Position numbers and translations under genes: made by a program. A stretch of DNA of 64,000 nucleotides from Sphaerisporangium fuscum (GTDB taxonomy: Bacteria; Actinomycetota; Actinomycetes; Streptosporangiales; Streptosporangiaceae). Shown in pieces: positions 16,584 through 24,186 of this stretch (the stretch's first letter is position 1; every line of letters begins with the position of its first letter). The stretch is taken from NCBI RefSeq assembly GCF_018531465.1, contig NZ_JAHDTF010000003.1, positions 124,001 through 188,000 of the forward strand. The letters run 5' to 3'. The notes under the pieces were generated by a model. It was not told the origin of the DNA. It worked only from the letters and a program-made list of their open reading frames with translations, and did no database searches.

Positions 16584-17579
16584 ATGACGACGCAGGTCGT
16601 TGACGGTACGGCCGCGGGCGCCGGTGCCCGCGGCCGTAACCCCGGCGGCGGACGCCAGGGGAGCGCCGGCCGGTTCCTGTCCCGGCACTGGTACGCCTGG
16701 GCGATGTGCGCCCCGGTCGTCGTCGTCACGCTCGTCCTGGTCGGCTACCCGCTGGTCCGCGGCGTCTACCTGTCGCTGACCGACGCCACCGAGGCCAACA
16801 TGGGCCGCACGATCGGGATGAACCACATCCCGTCGACCTACGAGTTCGTCGGCCTGTCCAACTACGCCGACATCGTGACCTCCAGCGAGTTCCTCTCCCG
16901 GCTCGGCTGGACGATCACCTGGACCGTCGTGTGCGTCGCCCTGCACTACGGCATCGGGCTCGGGCTCGCGCTGCTGCTCAACCGGCCGCTGCGGTTCCGC
17001 TCCCTCTACCGGGTGCTGCTCGTGCTGCCGTGGGCCGTGCCGGCCTTCGTCTCCGCCTTCATCTGGCGCTACCTGCTCAACGGCGAGTTCGGCGTGATCA
17101 ACGCCATGCTCCGGGCCGTGGGCCTCGCCGGCGTCGAATGGCTGGACGACCCGTTCTGGGCCAAGATCTCGGTCATCACGGTCAACACCTGGCTCGGCGT
17201 GCCGTTCATGATGCTCGCCGTGCTGGGCGGCCTGCAGGCCATCCCGCGCGAGCTGTACGAGGCGGCCGAGGTCGACGGCGCCACGCCCTGGCAGCGGTTC
17301 CGGCACATCACGGTGCCGGGCCTGCGCCCGGTGGCGAGCACGGTGATCCTGCTCGGCACCATCTGGACCTTCAACCAGTTCCCGGTCATCTACCTGGTCA
17401 CCCGGGGCGGCCCCGGCGGGTCGAGCGAGATCCTCGTCACCTACGCCTACCGGCAGGCGTTCGAGGGCATCCGCAACTACTCCGGGTCGGCGGCGTGGGG
17501 CGTGCTGATCCTCGTGCTGCTCCTCGTCATGGCCGTCGTCTACCGCCGCGCGCTGCGCCGGCAGGGGGAGGCATGGTGA
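16584..17579 (+). CDS. malF: Maltose-type ABC permease, MalF
   Basis: A 331-residue inner-membrane permease. After a Gly/Arg-rich cytoplasmic tail of about 30 residues come six predicted membrane segments and the ATPase-coupling EAA loop EAAEVDGATPWQRFRHITVPGL (about 229-250). It lies 3 bases after malE and overlaps malG. It is shorter than E. coli MalF because it lacks the large periplasmic P2 loop, as is usual in Gram-positive members. Confidence 0.9.
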   Translation: MTTQVVDGTAAGAGARGRNPGGGRQGSAGRFLSRHWYAWAMCAPVVVVTLVLVGYPLVRGVYLSLTDATEANMGRTIGMNHIPSTYEFVGLSNYADIVTSSEFLSRLGWTITWTVVCVALHYGIGLGLALLLNRPLRFRSLYRVLLVLPWAVPAFVSAFIWRYLLNGEFGVINAMLRAVGLAGVEWLDDPFWAKISVITVNTWLGVPFMMLAVLGGLQAIPRELYEAAEVDGATPWQRFRHITVPGLRPVASTVILLGTIWTFNQFPVIYLVTRGGPGGSSEILVTYAYRQAFEGIRNYSGSAAWGVLILVLLLVMAVVYRRALRRQGEAW

Positions 17580-18424
17580 GCACCGCCACCACCAGAGGGT
17601 CCCGGAGCGTCGGAGCCTCCATCGCGCTGCACGCCGCGCTGATCGTGGCGAGCCTGATCGCGCTCTTCCCGGTCGCCTGGCTCGTGCTGACCTCGATCAA
17701 GCCGAGGGACGCCTGGCAGTCGACCACCGTCGAGCTCTTCAACAGTCCCACGCTGGACAACTACATCCAGGTGTTCACCCAGACGGCGTTCCCGCGCTGG
17801 CTGTTCAACTCGCTGTTCGTCGCGGGCCTCACCACCGTGGTCGGCGTGCTGCTGTCGGCGACCACCGGGTACGCGGTCAGCCGGTTCCGCTTCCCGGGGC
17901 ACCGCTCGATCATGTGGATGCTGCTGGTCGTCCAGATGTTCCCGGTGGCCGTCCTCATCGTCCCGATCTACAACCTGCTGGCGGGCCTCGGGCTGATCAA
18001 CCAGTTCCCCGGCCTGGTCATCGCCTACCTGACCTCCACCATCCCCTTCTGCGCCTGGATGATGAAGGGATACTTCGACTCGGTGCCGGTGGAGATCGAC
18101 GAGGCCGGCCGGGTCGACGGGCTGACCCCTTTCGGCACCTTCTGGCGGCTCATCCTCCCGCTGTCCAAGCCCGGCCTCGCCGTGGCGGCGTTCTACTCCT
18201 TCATCACCGCCTGGGCCGAGGTCGCCTACGCCGTGGCGTTCATGACCGGTGACGACAAGTACACCCTCGCCGTCGGGCTCGGGCAGTTCGTCGGGCAGCA
18301 CAAGGCCGAATGGGGACTGCTCACCGCGTCCGCGGTGCTGATCGCGGCCCCGGCGGCCGTGGTCTTCCTGCTCGTCCAGCGCCATCTCGTCACCGGCCTG
18401 ACCGCCGGCGCCACCAAGTCCTAG
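17573..18424 (+). CDS. malG: Maltose-type ABC permease, MalG
   Basis: A 283-residue permease beginning at ATG 17573, seven bases inside the malF end. It has a first membrane segment at about 17-38, five further segments, and the EAA loop DEAGRVDGLTPFGTFWRLILPLSKPG (about 179-204). MalF and MalG form the translocation pore driven by the divergently encoded ATPase. Confidence 0.9.
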   Translation: MVSTATTRGSRSVGASIALHAALIVASLIALFPVAWLVLTSIKPRDAWQSTTVELFNSPTLDNYIQVFTQTAFPRWLFNSLFVAGLTTVVGVLLSATTGYAVSRFRFPGHRSIMWMLLVVQMFPVAVLIVPIYNLLAGLGLINQFPGLVIAYLTSTIPFCAWMMKGYFDSVPVEIDEAGRVDGLTPFGTFWRLILPLSKPGLAVAAFYSFITAWAEVAYAVAFMTGDDKYTLAVGLGQFVGQHKAEWGLLTASAVLIAAPAAVVFLLVQRHLVTGLTAGATKS

Positions 18425-18458
18425 CTCGTTGCAGTCCGTAAGAAATCGGGGGATCCCA

Positions 18459-20075
18459 ATGACCGACGTGGTCCGCGAAGCCCGTCCAGCCCAGGCGGCC
18501 ACCCGCTGGTGGCGCGACGCGGTGATCTACCAGGTGTACGTCCGCAGCTTCGCCGACGGCAACGGCGACGGCGTCGGCGACCTGCTCGGGGTGCGCAGCA
18601 GGCTCGGTTACCTCGCCGAGCTCGGCGTCGACGCCGTCTGGCTGACGCCCTTCTACACCTCCCCGATGGCCGACTTCGGGTACGACGTCGCCGACTACCG
18701 CGACGTCGACCCGATCTTCGGCACCCTGGACGACGCCAGGGCGCTGATCGAGGACGCGCACCGCCACGGGCTGAAGGTCATCACCGACGTGGTGCCCAAC
18801 CACACCTCCGACCGGCACGCCTGGTTCACCGCCGCCGTCGCGGCCGGGCCCGGCAGCCCCGAACGCGAGCGGTACATCTTCCGCCCCGGCCGGGGAGCCG
18901 GCGGAGAGCTGCCGCCCAACGACTGGGAGTCGGTGTTCGGCGGCCCGGCCTGGACCCGGCTGCCCGACGGCGAGTGGTACCTCCACCTGTTCGCCCCCGA
19001 GCAGCCCGACCTCAACTGGGAGAACCCCGAGGTCCACGCCGAGTTCGAGGCGATCCTGCGCTTCTGGCTCGACCTCGGTGTCGACGGCTTCCGCATCGAC
19101 GTCGCCCACGGCATGGTCAAGGCCCCCGGCCTGCCGGACATCGGCGTCGCCGGCCAGGTCGAGATGCTCGGCACGGCCGTCCTGCCGTACTTCGACCAGG
19201 ACGGCGTCCACGAGATCCACCGCGCCTGGCGCCGCGTCCTGGACGCCTACGACGGCGAGCGCATCGGCGTCGCCGAGGCCTGGGCGCCGTCCCAGGAGCG
19301 CCTGGCAAAGTACGTGCGCCCCGACGAACTGCACCAGGCGTTCAACTTCCACTTCCTGAAGACCCCGTGGGACGCCGCGATGCTGCGCGGCGTCATCGAC
19401 GAGTCGCTCGCCACCGTCGCCCCGGTCGGCGCGCCCCCGACGTGGGTGCTGTCGAACCACGACGTCAAGCGGCACGTCACCCGGTACGGCGACGGCGAGC
19501 CCGGCCTGCGCCGCGCCCGCGCCGCCGCGCTGATGATGCTGGCCCTGCCCGGCTCCACCTACATCTACCAGGGCGAGGAGCTTGGCCTCCCCGAGGTGCT
19601 CGACCTGCCGGAGGAGGTCTGCCAGGACCCGCAGCGGCTGCGCAACCCCGAGGACGGCCGCGACGGCTGCCGCGTGCCGATCCCGTGGGCGCACTCCGAG
19701 CCGCCGTTCGGCTTCAGCCCGCCCGGCATCGAGGACACCTGGCTGCCCGTCCCGGCCACCTGGGGGCCGCTCAGCGTGGAGGCGCAGCTCGGCGACCCCG
19801 GCTCGACGCTCTCGCTGTACCGGGCGGCGCTCCGGCTGCGGCGCGAGCACCCGGCGCTCGGCGACGGCGTGATCACCTGGCACGACTCGCCCGAGGGTAC
19901 GTTGGTGTTCGACCGCGGCGAGGGGTTCGTCTGCACGGTCAACGCCTCCGGTGAGCCGGTCGAGCTGCCCCGCCCCGGACGTCTGCTCGTCGCGAGCGCC
20001 CCGGTGGGGGAGGGGCCCGGCGTCGTACGGCTCGCTCCCGACTCGGCGGCGTGGTGGACACGAGAGGATGCGTAA
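18459..20075 (+). CDS. GH13 alpha-glucosidase (oligo-1,6-glucosidase/maltase type)
   Basis: A 538-residue cytoplasmic glycoside hydrolase family 13 enzyme. Conserved regions are present: DVVPNHTS (110-117), GFRIDVAH with nucleophile Asp214, GVAEAW with acid/base Glu273, and SNHD with transition-state Asp335. QPDLNWENPEV is the usual mark of the oligo-1,6-glucosidase/maltase subgroup. No signal peptide, so it acts on imported sugars, releasing glucose from maltose or short maltodextrins. The start at ATG 18459 follows GGGGGAT. It lies 34 bases after malG, and its stop overlaps the possible upstream start of the regulator gene. Confidence 0.9.
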   Translation: MTDVVREARPAQAATRWWRDAVIYQVYVRSFADGNGDGVGDLLGVRSRLGYLAELGVDAVWLTPFYTSPMADFGYDVADYRDVDPIFGTLDDARALIEDAHRHGLKVITDVVPNHTSDRHAWFTAAVAAGPGSPERERYIFRPGRGAGGELPPNDWESVFGGPAWTRLPDGEWYLHLFAPEQPDLNWENPEVHAEFEAILRFWLDLGVDGFRIDVAHGMVKAPGLPDIGVAGQVEMLGTAVLPYFDQDGVHEIHRAWRRVLDAYDGERIGVAEAWAPSQERLAKYVRPDELHQAFNFHFLKTPWDAAMLRGVIDESLATVAPVGAPPTWVLSNHDVKRHVTRYGDGEPGLRRARAAALMMLALPGSTYIYQGEELGLPEVLDLPEEVCQDPQRLRNPEDGRDGCRVPIPWAHSEPPFGFSPPGIEDTWLPVPATWGPLSVEAQLGDPGSTLSLYRAALRLRREHPALGDGVITWHDSPEGTLVFDRGEGFVCTVNASGEPVELPRPGRLLVASAPVGEGPGVVRLAPDSAAWWTREDA

Positions 20076-20085
20076 AGTTACGGCC

Positions 20086-21111
20086 ATGAACGGTAACGCC
20101 CGGCTTTCCGACATCGCGGCCCAGGCAGGGGTGAGCGAGGCCACGGTCAGCCGTGTGCTCAACGGCAAGCCGGGTGTCTCCGCGGGCACCCGCCAGCTCG
20201 TGCTGACCGCGCTCGACCTGATGGGTTACGAACGGCCGCAGCGGCTGCGCCAGCGCAGCAACGGCCTGATCGGCCTGGTGACGCCCGAGCTCGACAACCC
20301 GATCTTCCCGGCCTTCGCCCAGGCGATCGAGAAGTCCCTCACCCAGCACGGCTACACCCCCGTGCTGTGCACGCAGAGCCCCGGCGGCGCCCCCGAGGAC
20401 GAGTTCACCGAGCTGCTGCTTGAACGCGACGTCAGCGGCATCATCTTCGTCTCCGGCCTGCACGCCGACACCACCGCCCGCATGGACCGCTACACCCGGC
20501 TGACCGACCGGGGACTGCCCATCGTGCTGGTCGACGGCTACAGCGAGCACATCGAGGCGCCGTTCATCTCGCCCGACGACCGGCTCGCCGCGCGCCTGGC
20601 CGTCCAGCACCTGGTCGACCTCGGCCACGAGCGCATCGGCCTCGCGCTCGGCCAGCGGCGGTTCGTGCCGGTCATCCGCAAGATCGAAGGCTTCACCCAG
20701 GCGATGTCGCAGCTGCTCGGCGTCACCGACTGCGACGAGCTGATCCAGCACTCGCTGTTCTCCGTCGAGGGCGGCCAGGCGGCGGGCGCCGCGCTCATCG
20801 AGCGCGGCTGCACCGGCATCGTCTGCGCCAGCGACCTCATGGCGCTCGGCGTCATCCGCGCCGCCCGCGAGCGGGGGCTGGCCGTGCCGGGTGAGGTCTC
20901 CGTCGTCGGCTTCGACGACTCGCCGCTCATCGCCTTCACCGACCCGCCGCTCACCACCGTCCGCAAGCCCATCGGCGCGATGGCGATCGCGACGGTGCAG
21001 ACGCTGCTGGAGGAGATCAACGGAGCCGCCCCGAAGAACATGGAGCTCGTCTTCCAGTGCGAACTGGTCGTCCGCGGCTCCACCGGCTCCGGCCCCCTGG
21101 TCAACCGCTGA
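20086..21111 (+). CDS. malR: LacI-family maltose regulator (MalR-like)
   Basis: A 341-residue repressor. The N-terminal helix-turn-helix (ARLSDIAAQAGVSEATVSRVLNGKPGV, residues 5-31) with hinge helix is followed by a periplasmic-binding-protein-like ligand domain ending in GFDDSPLIAFTDPPLTTVRKP. The helix-turn-helix closely resembles MalR of Streptomyces as I recall it. The start is ATG 20086; an in-frame ATG at 20068 overlaps the preceding stop and cannot be excluded, and neither has a clear ribosome-binding site. Last gene of the mal operon, so it probably controls its own transcription through the palindromes at 15148-15174. Confidence 0.85.
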   Translation: MNGNARLSDIAAQAGVSEATVSRVLNGKPGVSAGTRQLVLTALDLMGYERPQRLRQRSNGLIGLVTPELDNPIFPAFAQAIEKSLTQHGYTPVLCTQSPGGAPEDEFTELLLERDVSGIIFVSGLHADTTARMDRYTRLTDRGLPIVLVDGYSEHIEAPFISPDDRLAARLAVQHLVDLGHERIGLALGQRRFVPVIRKIEGFTQAMSQLLGVTDCDELIQHSLFSVEGGQAAGAALIERGCTGIVCASDLMALGVIRAARERGLAVPGEVSVVGFDDSPLIAFTDPPLTTVRKPIGAMAIATVQTLLEEINGAAPKNMELVFQCELVVRGSTGSGPLVNR

Positions 21112-21240
21112 CGCCAGGACCACGGTCCCCGCACCCGCGATGCCGGTACTCCGTGCGCGCCTCGGCCGGCTCATGGGCGGCGTCGGCGATCAGCCGGCGG
21201 CGCGCAGGTCCGTCATCTCTTTGGTAGCCACGATAAGGAT

Positions 21241-21255
21241 TCTAGCGATGCTAGA
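21241..21255. promoter_or_regulatory. Palindrome TCTAGC-N3-GCTAGA, operator candidate 1
   Basis: A perfect inverted repeat with 6-base arms and a 3-base spacer, 73 bases before the DUF4267 start. The same CTAGC-N3-GCTAG core recurs 51 bases downstream, as expected for a dimeric repressor (MarR, PadR or TetR type). Confidence 0.5.
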
Positions 21256-21292
21256 CAGGCGAGCAGCAGTAGCGATAGTCTCGCTCGCGTAC

Positions 21293-21305
21293 CTAGCAGC
21301 GCTAG
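21293..21305. promoter_or_regulatory. Palindrome CTAGC-N3-GCTAG, operator candidate 2
   Basis: Second perfect copy of the CTAGC-N3-GCTAG core, 23 bases before the DUF4267 start and just upstream of its GGAGG site. Its position near the transcription start would suit repression. Confidence 0.5.
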
Positions 21306-21327
21306 CTCCGGTTGGAGGCAACCCCCC

Positions 21328-21714
21328 ATGCTCAGAAAGCGCATCGGCACCGCGATGGCCGTCCTCGTCGTCCTCGCGCCGTTCTTCTTCGGACTCAACT
21401 TCTTGTTCAACGGTCCCGGCGCCGCCTCAGGCTTCGGCATCACCCCCTGGCCACAGGGCGGCGCCGAGGGCTATTTCATCGTCAAGGGCGTCCGTGACCT
21501 GACGGTGGCACTCACCGCCCTGACACTCCTGCTGCGCGGCCACCGCCGCACGCTGGGCATCGTCATCCTGATCGCGACGTTGATGCCGCTCGGCGACGCC
21601 TACGCGGTGTTCACCCACGGCGGCACGCTCGTGCAGGCCCTCACCATCCACGTCAGCGCCGCCGTACTCATGCTGATCAGCGGAGTACTGCTGCTGACCG
21701 AGAAGCAGCCATAG
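21328..21714 (+). CDS. DUF4267-family small membrane protein
   Basis: A 128-residue protein with four predicted membrane helices (about 8-29, 47-68, 70-90, 100-122) and the pattern GYFIVKGVRDL in the middle, as in DUF4267 proteins. The start has GGAGG 9 bases upstream. Function unknown. Upstream lie two copies of a CTAGC-N3-GCTAG palindrome, so expression is probably switched by a dimeric repressor that is not an intact gene here. Confidence 0.7.
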   Translation: MLRKRIGTAMAVLVVLAPFFFGLNFLFNGPGAASGFGITPWPQGGAEGYFIVKGVRDLTVALTALTLLLRGHRRTLGIVILIATLMPLGDAYAVFTHGGTLVQALTIHVSAAVLMLISGVLLLTEKQP

Positions 21715-21810
21715 CCAGGACCGGACCATGCGGTCCAGTGCCCATCGGCCGGCGAACCGCCCTCGCGGCGCAGGCGGTGGACCGTGCAGGTCTCCGGGTG
21801 TCGGGGTGCA

Positions 21811-21846
21811 CGCGGCACGGCGGCGCGGATCGGCCGCCGTGCCGCG
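21811..21846. terminator. Bidirectional terminator hairpin
   Basis: Perfect 14-base inverted repeat (CGCGGCACGGCGGC and complement) with an 8-base loop, between the convergent DUF4267 and VOC genes. Confidence 0.65.
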
Positions 21847-21941
21847 TCGTGGCGAAGCTCCCGGAGCAGGCCGGAACGGCTTCCGGCCGTCGTACGGAGA
21901 AGCGAGATCCCCGTCCTTCGCTCACCGCTCCTTGGGATCGA

Positions 21942-22337
21942 TCATTCGGACGGTGCCAGGGTGCGCACGACGTCGAACTCGTTGCCCTCGGGGTCGGCCA
22001 TGACCACCCAGCTCCGGCCGGAGCCCTGGCCCACGTCCACCTTGGTGGCGCCGAGGCCGAGCAGCCTGGCCACCTCCTCGTCGGTGGTGCCGTCGATCGG
22101 GCTGACGTCGAGGTGGAGCCGGTTCTTCACGGTCTTGCCCTCGGGCACCTGGATGAACGTCAGGGTGGGCGGCATCTGGCGGGCCCGGACCTCCTCGATG
22201 GTCGGCTCCCAGGAGCCGATCTCGACCTTGTCCTCGCCCCGGTCGATCACCTTGAAGTCCAGGACCGCGCACCAGAAGGCCGCGAGACGCTCCGGATCGT
22301 GGCAGTCGACGACCAACTCGGTGAACCTACTGGTCAT
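21942..22337 (-). CDS. VOC-superfamily (glyoxalase-like) protein
   Basis: A 131-residue protein with the two beta-alpha-beta-beta-beta halves of the vicinal-oxygen-chelate fold: FTELVVDCHDPERLAAFWCAVLDF at the N-terminus, then NRLHLDVSPIDGTTDEEVARL, and the closing VVMADPEGNEFDVV. This subgroup (glyoxalase-like) occurs as small stand-alone proteins in actinobacteria, often of unknown substrate. The start at 22337 has AGGAG close upstream. Confidence 0.8.
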   Translation of the reverse strand: MTSRFTELVVDCHDPERLAAFWCAVLDFKVIDRGEDKVEIGSWEPTIEEVRARQMPPTLTFIQVPEGKTVKNRLHLDVSPIDGTTDEEVARLLGLGATKVDVGQGSGRSWVVMADPEGNEFDVVRTLAPSE

Positions 22338-22435
22338 TACTCTCCTATGTAGTGCGAACGGGTGATCAGCCTATGGGGTCACGCCACCGTCCGGCGATCG
22401 CTACGACCACTGACCGGTGCCCGCCGCCGCACGGG

Positions 22436-22540
22436 TCAGGTCCATCTCAGTCGCTCGGCCAGCAGGGCCTGCTGGGCCGGGTCGGCGGTGAGCTCCAGCG
22501 CCCGCGCGTCGGCCCGCCGCGCCGCCTCACGGCGGCGGCA
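22436..22540 (-). pseudogene. C-terminal remnant, probably of an ECF sigma factor
   Basis: A 34-codon stretch ending in TGA at 22436 reads REAARRADARALELTADPAQ followed by QALLAERLRW. This strongly resembles the C-terminal helix of SigJ/DUF6596-type ECF sigma factors, which typically end ...ALELT.NEAERAFLRRRL. A TAA stop at 22543-22541 cuts the frame immediately upstream and no start or body is found. I read it as a gene relic in the 248-base gap. Confidence 0.4.
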
Positions 22541-22585
22541 TTATTTTGGTCTCCCTGAGAACCAGCCCGCGGACGTGATCGTCAA

Positions 22586-23038
22586 ATGTGCATGGGGTCA
22601 TTTCAACGAGCGAGCGTGTGGCTGGCCGGGTTCGTCATGGGTGTGCCCGCGCTGGGCTTGGCAGCGGTGATCGTCGCATTGCGGGGGCGGTCGTGGGTGC
22701 CGTTCTCGGTGCTGTACCTGCTGCTGTTCGTGCTGGCCTATCTCGCGGGCCTGATCCTGCTCGCCCTGCTGCGCTTCCGGCCGGACTGGCTGCGCGCGCT
22801 GGTGGCGGCCGTGGGCGTGTACGCGATCGTCTCGGTCACGCCGTTGGTCGGCTCGATGATGCGTTATCCCTACCACGTGGTCAGGTGCGGCGGCCTGCCT
22901 GTCGTCGCCACGGGCTTCGCGGCCGCCATGAGTTACAGCGTCCCGGGAGACGAGGACTACTTTGTGACGCCGTTCGACGACACGTTCTTCTGCACGGAGA
23001 AGGAGGCCCAGGCCCTCGATTTCTCCCACGGCGACTGA
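22586..23038 (+). CDS. Small membrane protein of unknown function
   Basis: A 150-residue protein with three predicted membrane helices (about 12-31, 37-62, 70-90) and a hydrophilic C-terminal half with two Cys residues (Cys101 and Cys136) and FVTPFDDTFFCTEKE. I do not recognise the family. There is no good ribosome-binding site before ATG 22586 or the ATG two codons on, so the start is uncertain. Confidence 0.55.
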   Translation: MCMGSFQRASVWLAGFVMGVPALGLAAVIVALRGRSWVPFSVLYLLLFVLAYLAGLILLALLRFRPDWLRALVAAVGVYAIVSVTPLVGSMMRYPYHVVRCGGLPVVATGFAAAMSYSVPGDEDYFVTPFDDTFFCTEKEAQALDFSHGD

Positions 23039-23177
23039 GTCGGCACTGCTCGGGGCGTTGCGATGTCTTCCCCCGCCCCACGGAGCGTGGTGCCTGAGGG
23101 CGACGCTGAGCGGTGGAACTCCTCGGTGTCCGGCGTTCCTCCGTGGCCGCGATCCCGTCGAGCGGGCGGCCGTGTCG

Positions 23178-23564
23178 TCAGGTCAGTGCCAGTGCCAGTG
23201 CCAGGTACACGGCGAACGGGACGGGGATGAGCGCGGCGGAGCGGAGCCATGCGGCCGGCCGGCGGCTGCGCGAGCGCGGGAGGAGGACGTCGATCGCGAG
23301 CACCAACGCCAGCGTGAAGCTGCCGGTCATCGCCAGGAAGAGCATGACGGGTACCGCGTGGTCCAGTGTCGTGTAGTTGCAGTTGGCCAGATCGGGCTTG
23401 CCGAGGTCCGCCACGCTCTTGCAGTCCATCGGGAGGTACTCGGTCAGCAGCCACCACCCGAGATAGAGCGGCACCATCGCGGGCACACCGATCGCGAGGT
23501 TGGCCAGGGCGGGACCCCAGAGGCCGCTCTTCCTCCGCCGTCCGTCGGTCGTGCGACCCGTCAT
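23178..23564 (-). CDS. Small membrane protein of unknown function
   Basis: A 128-residue protein with three predicted membrane helices (about 16-41, 68-90, 103-125) and an external loop with two Cys residues (MDCKSVADL and LANCNY). I do not recognise the family. I chose ATG 23564; GTG 23570 is two codons upstream and in frame, with a GAGAGAG stretch before it. A TTGCG...TAACAT promoter-like sequence lies about 40 bases upstream on this strand. Confidence 0.55.
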   Translation of the reverse strand: MTGRTTDGRRRKSGLWGPALANLAIGVPAMVPLYLGWWLLTEYLPMDCKSVADLGKPDLANCNYTTLDHAVPVMLFLAMTGSFTLALVLAIDVLLPRSRSRRPAAWLRSAALIPVPFAVYLALALALT

Positions 23565-23757
23565 CGTCACGCTCTCTCTCGTCCTGCTGCTCGCCCGGGG
23601 CTTCACGGCGGATGTTACGCAATCGCGAGACGCCTGATCTTCATTGGTCCGGTGGGGGACGGCCGAGGGCGTCCTCGAACGCCCCGTGGTCCGGTGCGGA
23701 TCGCCTCCACCTCGACCGTGTGTGGTCGTCGTTCCCACGCGGGCGTATTGTCCTGTT

Positions 23758-24186
23758 ATGGGCGATTCCCGGTGCCTGTGGTGTGCCACCGAGCTGCCGG
23801 AACGGCCTGGGGTGGGACGCCGGTACTGTACGCCGGCGCACCGCCAGGCGGCCTGGCGTGCGCGGCGCCGGTGGCAGCGGGCGGTGCCCGAAAGGCGCAG
23901 CCTGATCGCCGCGGGCAGGCGGCTGGGCACCCAGATCGAGGAAAGCCTCGCCGCCGTCGGAGCGCAGGGCGCGCTGGCCGCCCGGGCGGCGCACTGCACG
24001 GCGGTGGCGGGGCTGCCGGTGCTGGTGGACCGTCTGGTACGTCTGGCGGTGCGGGCGGACCGCCAGGCAGGGGCGAGCTGGCCGCAGATCGGGGCGGCGC
24101 TGGGCATCAGCGGAGAGGCGGCCCGGGGCCGTTACGCCCGCCGGGCGGCCACCCCGGACGGAGTTCCCGATGAGCCGATCCACTGA
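23758..24186 (+). CDS. Zinc-ribbon / helix-turn-helix protein
   Basis: A 142-residue basic protein. It opens with a CCCH-type zinc site, CLWC (6-9) and GRRYCTPAHRQAAWRARR (21-38), a motif common in small actinobacterial proteins though usually with a second CxxxC. The C-terminal part has a helix-turn-helix-like stretch, ASWPQIGAALGISGEAARGRY. Probably a DNA- or RNA-binding regulator. A -10-like TATTGT ends 6 bases before the ATG, so the mRNA may be leaderless. It overlaps the following phosphatase gene by 17 bases, which suggests a regulator/phosphatase pair. Confidence 0.65.
   Translation: MGDSRCLWCATELPERPGVGRRYCTPAHRQAAWRARRRWQRAVPERRSLIAAGRRLGTQIEESLAAVGAQGALAARAAHCTAVAGLPVLVDRLVRLAVRADRQAGASWPQIGAALGISGEAARGRYARRAATPDGVPDEPIH

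Noticed and set aside
15183..17306. 707-codon minus-strand frame opposite malE and malF
   Set aside because: Shadow of two well-supported genes, with no start signal.
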